Assembly: GCA_025355485.1 (NCBI GenBank) | Contig: JANXZP010000114.1 | Coordinates: 1 to 17,058, forward strand | Length of the DNA: 17,058 nucleotides | Direction of reading: 5' to 3' | Source of the DNA: Pseudomonadota bacterium | GTDB taxonomy: Bacteria > Pseudomonadota > Gammaproteobacteria > Xanthomonadales > Xanthomonadaceae | Shown: positions 13,575-17,058 of the stretch, one piece after another | Numbering within the stretch: position 1 is the first letter of the stretch | How the letters are laid out: each line of letters begins with the position of its first letter | Translations under genes and position numbers: made by a program | Notes under the pieces: generated by a model | What the model saw: the letters and a program-made list of their open reading frames with translations, nothing else | Database searches by the model: none | Told to the model about the DNA's origin: nothing

Positions 13575-15035
13575 TCATGCGGCCTGCGGCGCAATATAGG
13601 CAAGGTCGAGCTCGCGCGCAGCCTTGACGTCATCGAGGCGACGGACCGGCGTGGTGTAGGGCGCGCCCTTCATCCACTCCGGATCGCTGGAGGATTTATC
13701 CAGCAGCTCGGCCATCACGGCGATGAACCGGTCCAGGGTGTCCTTGCTTTCGGTCTCGGTCGGCTCGATCAGCAAGCACTCGGGAACCAGCAACGGGAAA
13801 TAGTTGGTCGGCGCGTGGATGCCGTAGTCGAGCAGCGACTTGGAAAAATCCAGCGCGGTGATGCCATTGGCTTTCTTCTGCGGCGCGACGGTGACGATGA
13901 ACTCGTGCGACGCACGGCGTTCGGGGTACGCCAGCGTGAAGCCGCGCTTGCGCAATTCCGCGGCGAGGTAGTTCGCATTGAGCGTCGCGTACTCGGCCAC
14001 GCGCGTCATGCCCTCGCGTCCGAGCATCCGCGCGTACACGTAGGCGCGCAGCAGCACGCCCGCGTTGCCGGCGAACGCCGAGAGCCGGCCGATCGACAGC
14101 GGACGATCCTTCTTGCGCACGAAACCGTAGTGGCCGTCGGCGCGCTTCTCGATCATCGGGATCGGCAGGAACGGTTTCAGGCGTTCGCTCACGCCCACCG
14201 CACCCGCACCCGGACCGCCGCCGCCGTGCGGTGTCGAGAAAGTCTTGTGCAGGTTCATGTGGATCGCGTCGAAACCCATGTCGCCCGGACGGACTTTGCC
14301 GAGGATCGCGTTGAGGTTCGCGCCGTCGTAGTACAGCAGGCCGCCGGCCTCGTGCACGAGTTTCGAAATCTCGACGATGCGCCGTTCGAACACGCCGATC
14401 GTGGACGGATTGGTCAGCATGATGCCGGCGGTGGTCGGGCCGAGAACTTTCTTCAGCGCCTCGATGTCGATGTCGCCATTGGACAGCGTCGGAATCTCGC
14501 GCACCGTGCAACCGCATTGCGTCGCGGTCGCCGGGTTGGTGCCGTGCGCAGCGTCGGGGACGATGATCTCGGTGCGCGCGGTATCGCCGCGATGCCGGTG
14601 ATAGGCCATGATCATCGCCACGCCGGCGAACTCGCCCTGCGCGCCGGCCATCGGCGCGAGCGACACACCGCCCTTCATGCCGGTCACGTCGGCGAGTATT
14701 TCCTGCAGCTCGTGCATGCACGACAGGAAACCCTGGCTCAACGATTCGGGCGCATACGGATGGCGTCCGAGGAAACCGTCGAGCATCGCCAGCGCATGGC
14801 AGGCGCGCGGGTTGTATTTCATCGTGCACGAACCGAGCGGATAGAACTGGGTGTCGATCGAGAAATTCTTGCGCGACAGATTCGTGTAATGGCGCACGGC
14901 TTGCAGCTCGGAAACTTCCGGCAATCCAATCGGCGTCGTGCGCAGGAAACGCTTGGGCAAGTCGGGCATCGCCACGGCAGCTGGAAGCTGGGCGGCGGCG
15001 GTGCGTCCCGGTTGGGACTGCTCGAAAATCAGCAT
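13575..15035 (-). CDS. gcvPB: Glycine dehydrogenase (decarboxylating) subunit 2, GcvPB
   Basis: This is the C-terminal half of the split P-protein of the glycine cleavage system, which decarboxylates glycine and loads aminomethyl onto the H-protein. The product has 486 residues, normal for GcvPB. The pyridoxal phosphate lysine is K264 in HMNLHKTFSTPHGGGGPG. YPLGSCTMKYNP (residues 65-76) and PDAAHGTNPATA (160-171) are intact, so the enzyme is probably active. It needs GcvPA, which is not in this window. The ATG at 15035 has no clear ribosome binding site. It is the first gene of the minus-strand cluster, so the promoter should lie in the divergent spacer 15036-15188. I see no glycine riboswitch in that short spacer. 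Confidence 0.97.
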   Translation of the reverse strand: MLIFEQSQPGRTAAAQLPAAVAMPDLPKRFLRTTPIGLPEVSELQAVRHYTNLSRKNFSIDTQFYPLGSCTMKYNPRACHALAMLDGFLGRHPYAPESLSQGFLSCMHELQEILADVTGMKGGVSLAPMAGAQGEFAGVAMIMAYHRHRGDTARTEIIVPDAAHGTNPATATQCGCTVREIPTLSNGDIDIEALKKVLGPTTAGIMLTNPSTIGVFERRIVEISKLVHEAGGLLYYDGANLNAILGKVRPGDMGFDAIHMNLHKTFSTPHGGGGPGAGAVGVSERLKPFLPIPMIEKRADGHYGFVRKKDRPLSIGRLSAFAGNAGVLLRAYVYARMLGREGMTRVAEYATLNANYLAAELRKRGFTLAYPERRASHEFIVTVAPQKKANGITALDFSKSLLDYGIHAPTNYFPLLVPECLLIEPTETESKDTLDRFIAVMAELLDKSSSDPEWMKGAPYTTPVRRLDDVKAARELDLAYIAPQAA

Positions 15036-15188
15036 GGAAGGGACCGGGGTGGAAGGCGTAGGGCGCCTAGTTTGCCATAGCGCGGATTCCGGTTTCGCGT
15101 GACTGTCACATAAGGTCGGCGCGCATTGCGGCAGGCAGGTCCCGATGGCCTAATGGCCCACCGATTCCCGTTGAGAGTCCCGCCGACC
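15036..15188. other. Divergent intergenic region between gcvPB and the ICMT-like gene
   Basis: This 153-base spacer should hold promoters for both directions. It contains a small dyad, gtgac-t-gtcac (15099-15109), which could be an operator. It also has a stem aggcg/cgcct (15054-15068) that would lie in the gcvPB leader, and a short direct repeat atggcc-ta-atggcc near 15145-15158. No convincing -35/-10 pair could be assigned on either strand. Confidence 0.35.
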
Positions 15189-15929
15189 ATGGCCTTGCGC
15201 GAAGAATTCGCCCGCAGCGGATTGTGGCTGTTCCGCTGGCGCAGCCTGTTGCCGCTGCTGGCGATGGCCGCGATCCTGGGACTGATCCTGTTCGATCCAC
15301 AAGAGCAGCCGGGCTGGGCGAACGGACTGGCATGGCTGCTGGCCTGCGTCGCGGTATCCGCATCGGGCCTGATCGTGCGCATCGTCACCGTCGGCCGCGT
15401 GCCGCACGACACCTCGCGACGCAGCACGCGCCAGCAAACCGCCGCCATACTCAACCGCACGGGCATGTACTCGGCGGTGCGGCATCCGTTGTATCTCGGC
15501 AACTACCTGATGTGGCTGGGCGTGGCCATGGTGCCGGGGGTCTGGTGGCTGGCCGCGCTGGTCACGCTGGCGTATGCGCTGTACTACGAACGCATCATGT
15601 ATTCGGAAGAGGAATTCCTGCGCACGAAATTCGGCCAGGAATATCTCGACTGGGCCGAACAGACGCCGGCGATCCTGCCTGCCTTCGGTCGCTGGAAGCC
15701 CGCCACGTTGCCGTTCTCTTGGCGCACGGTCTTGCGACGCGAGAATGCGAGCGCGTTCGCGTTGGTGGTTGCGTTCACGCTGACCGGACTGGCGCAGGAT
15801 TTCGTCGCGACGCATCCATTCGCGCCGAACCGTGCGCGGTTGATCGCATTCGGAATCGGATTCGCGATTTATATCGTGCTGCGTTTCTTCAAGCGCCAAA
15901 CGCGTTTTCTGCATGTGGATGGGCGCTGA
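15189..15929 (+). CDS. Isoprenylcysteine carboxyl methyltransferase (ICMT)-like membrane protein
   Basis: The product has 246 residues and about five to six membrane helices. It carries the family signature RHPLYLGNYLMWLG (residues 98-111) followed by ALYYERIMYSEEEFLRTKFGQEYLDWAEQTP. This matches the RHPxYxGN and E-x-FLxxxFGxxY blocks of bacterial ICMT/PEMT-like methyltransferases, in which S-adenosylmethionine binds in the C-terminal half. The natural substrate in bacteria is generally unknown; lipids or membrane-bound small molecules are likely. The ATG at 15189 gives the typical start MALREEFARSGLWLFRWRS and has GAGAG about 11 bases upstream. The ATG at 15153 and a TTG at 15126 are in-frame alternatives. 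About 80 residues follow the signature, including two more hydrophobic helices. The next gene starts 28 bases later. Confidence 0.85.
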   Translation: MALREEFARSGLWLFRWRSLLPLLAMAAILGLILFDPQEQPGWANGLAWLLACVAVSASGLIVRIVTVGRVPHDTSRRSTRQQTAAILNRTGMYSAVRHPLYLGNYLMWLGVAMVPGVWWLAALVTLAYALYYERIMYSEEEFLRTKFGQEYLDWAEQTPAILPAFGRWKPATLPFSWRTVLRRENASAFALVVAFTLTGLAQDFVATHPFAPNRARLIAFGIGFAIYIVLRFFKRQTRFLHVDGR

Positions 15930-15957
15930 CGGCGCCTCGCATCCGGCACGCAGGCGC

Positions 15958-17058
15958 ATGAAGCGCTGCGCGTGGATCGTAGTGTCCCTCGCGCTGGCAT
16001 TGCTTGCCGGCTGCACGCCGCAGGCCGCTTCCGTGCCATCGCATGCATCGCCCATCGTGTTCGCGAAGGATGGCGCGTGGAACTGGATCGAAGACCCGCG
16101 TGCGGTGCACATCGAAGGCAAGCGCAATCGCACCTACGCCGGTTGGGTGACCAGCCACGGCGACTTGCAGATCGGCGCTTACGACCACGCGACTGGACGC
16201 AACGAAGTAGTCACATTGAAAAACCATTGGGAGGTCGACGACCACGACAGTCCATCGATCCTGGTGCTGCCCGATCGCCGCCTGATGGTGTTCTACACGC
16301 GGCATAACCTGATCGGACTTTACAGCCAGACGACCACGCGGTCCGAGGACATCAGTGCGTGGGATCCCGAAATCACGGTCGTGAAGACGCCCAGGACCAC
16401 CTACAGCCAACCGGTGTATCTGGCCGACGAGAAACTGATCTATGTGTTCTGGCGCGGCGAGAGCTGGAAGCCGACGTTCTCGACATCGCCTGATGGGAAA
16501 ACATGGAGCGCACCACGCATCCTGGTCGAACAGGCTGGTCGCGAAGCGGACTCGATCCGCCCGTATTTCAAGATCGCATCCGACGGCAAATCGACGATCC
16601 ACATCGCATTCACCGACGGCCATCCGCGCGACGAGCGGACGAACTCGATCTACTACCTGAAATACACGCACGGCGCGTTTTACAAGGCCGACGGCACGCG
16701 CGTCGGCACGATCGACACACTGCCGATCCAGCATCGCGACAGCGACATCGTGTACGACGCGAAGCCCAGCAAGGTGCGCGCGTGGATATGGGATATCGCG
16801 CCGGATGCCAACGGCAATCCAGTGATCGCGTATGCGCGTTTCCCGAAGGAAACCGATCATCGCTACCACTACGCGCGCTGGCTCGGCGGTCGCTGGCTCG
16901 ACACCGAACTCGTCGCGGCCGGCGGATGGTTTCCGCAAACGCCGCCGGGCGCCCATGAGCGCGAACCGCACTATTCCGGCGGCCTCGCACTCGACCATGC
17001 CGATCCTTCGATCGTGTATCTGTCGCGCAAGATCAACAACATGTTCGAGATCGAGCGC
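15958..17058 (+). CDS. Lipoprotein with BNR_4-type beta-propeller domain (3' end outside window)
   Basis: The frame is open for 367 codons to the window edge, so the gene is incomplete. The N-terminus MKRCAWIVVSLALALLAGC is a lipoprotein signal with the lipobox LAGC (C19). Thr at +2 suggests the outer membrane. After it come VDDHDSPSILVLPDRRLMVFYTRHN, FSTSPDGKTWSAPRIL (an Asp-box, SxDxGxTW-like), IRPYFKIASDGKSTIHIAFTDGHP and IWDIAPDANGNPVIAYARFP. These are consistent with the BNR_4 repeat family, a propeller seen in many polysaccharide-acting proteins including, as I recall, some ulvan-lyase relatives. A carbohydrate role is inference. ATG at 15958 is preferred for the lipoprotein signal; an in-frame ATG at 15913 would add 15 residues and overlap the preceding gene. 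Confidence 0.85.
   Translation, partial: MKRCAWIVVSLALALLAGCTPQAASVPSHASPIVFAKDGAWNWIEDPRAVHIEGKRNRTYAGWVTSHGDLQIGAYDHATGRNEVVTLKNHWEVDDHDSPSILVLPDRRLMVFYTRHNLIGLYSQTTTRSEDISAWDPEITVVKTPRTTYSQPVYLADEKLIYVFWRGESWKPTFSTSPDGKTWSAPRILVEQAGREADSIRPYFKIASDGKSTIHIAFTDGHPRDERTNSIYYLKYTHGAFYKADGTRVGTIDTLPIQHRDSDIVYDAKPSKVRAWIWDIAPDANGNPVIAYARFPKETDHRYHYARWLGGRWLDTELVAAGGWFPQTPPGAHEREPHYSGGLALDHADPSIVYLSRKINNMFEIER

Noticed and set aside
12367..13599. Plus-strand ORF (410 codons) rich in His, Asp and Gln opposite the TerC-family gene and dgkA
   Set aside because: The His/Asp/Arg richness comes from reading hydrophobic membrane-helix codons in reverse; no domain is visible.
13392..15080. Long plus-strand ORF (562 codons) opposite gcvPB and dgkA
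   Set aside because: It is antisense to strongly conserved gcvPB and dgkA, and its composition is typical of a reverse-frame shadow.
15036..15188. Glycine riboswitch upstream of gcvPB
   Set aside because: The spacer is only 153 bases, and I could not find the conserved aptamer core or the tandem layout.

Overview
The window looks like a chromosomal segment of a high-GC gammaproteobacterium, most likely in the Xanthomonadales (Lysobacterales) and possibly near Rhodanobacteraceae. This rests on the gene order lptD-surA-pdxA-rsmA-apaG-apaH together with recalled Xanthomonas-like features: the ApaH start GDLQGCY and the PdxA segment GTTELLAAQAGC. No tRNA, rRNA, CRISPR array, insertion sequence or phage gene is visible, and every stretch longer than 200 bases is coding. 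Most of the window is housekeeping DNA, and I do not see a large undescribed system. The novelty lies in small structures.

Plus strand, 1-8843: the 3' end of a histone-deacetylase-like hydrolase gene comes first, then lptD and surA (outer-membrane biogenesis), pdxA (vitamin B6), an unknown three-helix membrane protein, rsmA (16S rRNA dimethylation), apaG, apaH (Ap4A hydrolysis) and an EamA-type transporter. This is the classic imp-surA-pdxA-ksgA-apaGH cluster with one extra membrane gene. Three oddities sit in it. A perfect 30-bp palindrome lies inside pdxA. A 183-bp spacer full of stem-loops precedes rsmA. A diverged duplication of the first ~75 bases of apaG makes a 24-codon leader ORF whose stop overlaps the true apaG start.

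Minus strand, 15035-8821 (transcription right to left): gcvPB, dgkA, a TerC-family membrane protein, lgt, thyA, an unknown secreted protein and folA. The gaps are 38, 6, 7, -4, 47 and 25 bases, so they probably form one operon. It joins folate/one-carbon metabolism (glycine cleavage, thymidylate synthase, dihydrofolate reductase) with membrane-lipid functions (diacylglycerol kinase and prolipoprotein diacylglyceryl transferase). The folA end overlaps the EamA gene tail-to-tail by 23 bases.

Plus strand, 15189-17058: after a 153-base divergent spacer come an isoprenylcysteine-methyltransferase-like membrane protein and a lipoprotein of the BNR_4 beta-propeller type that runs off the window edge.
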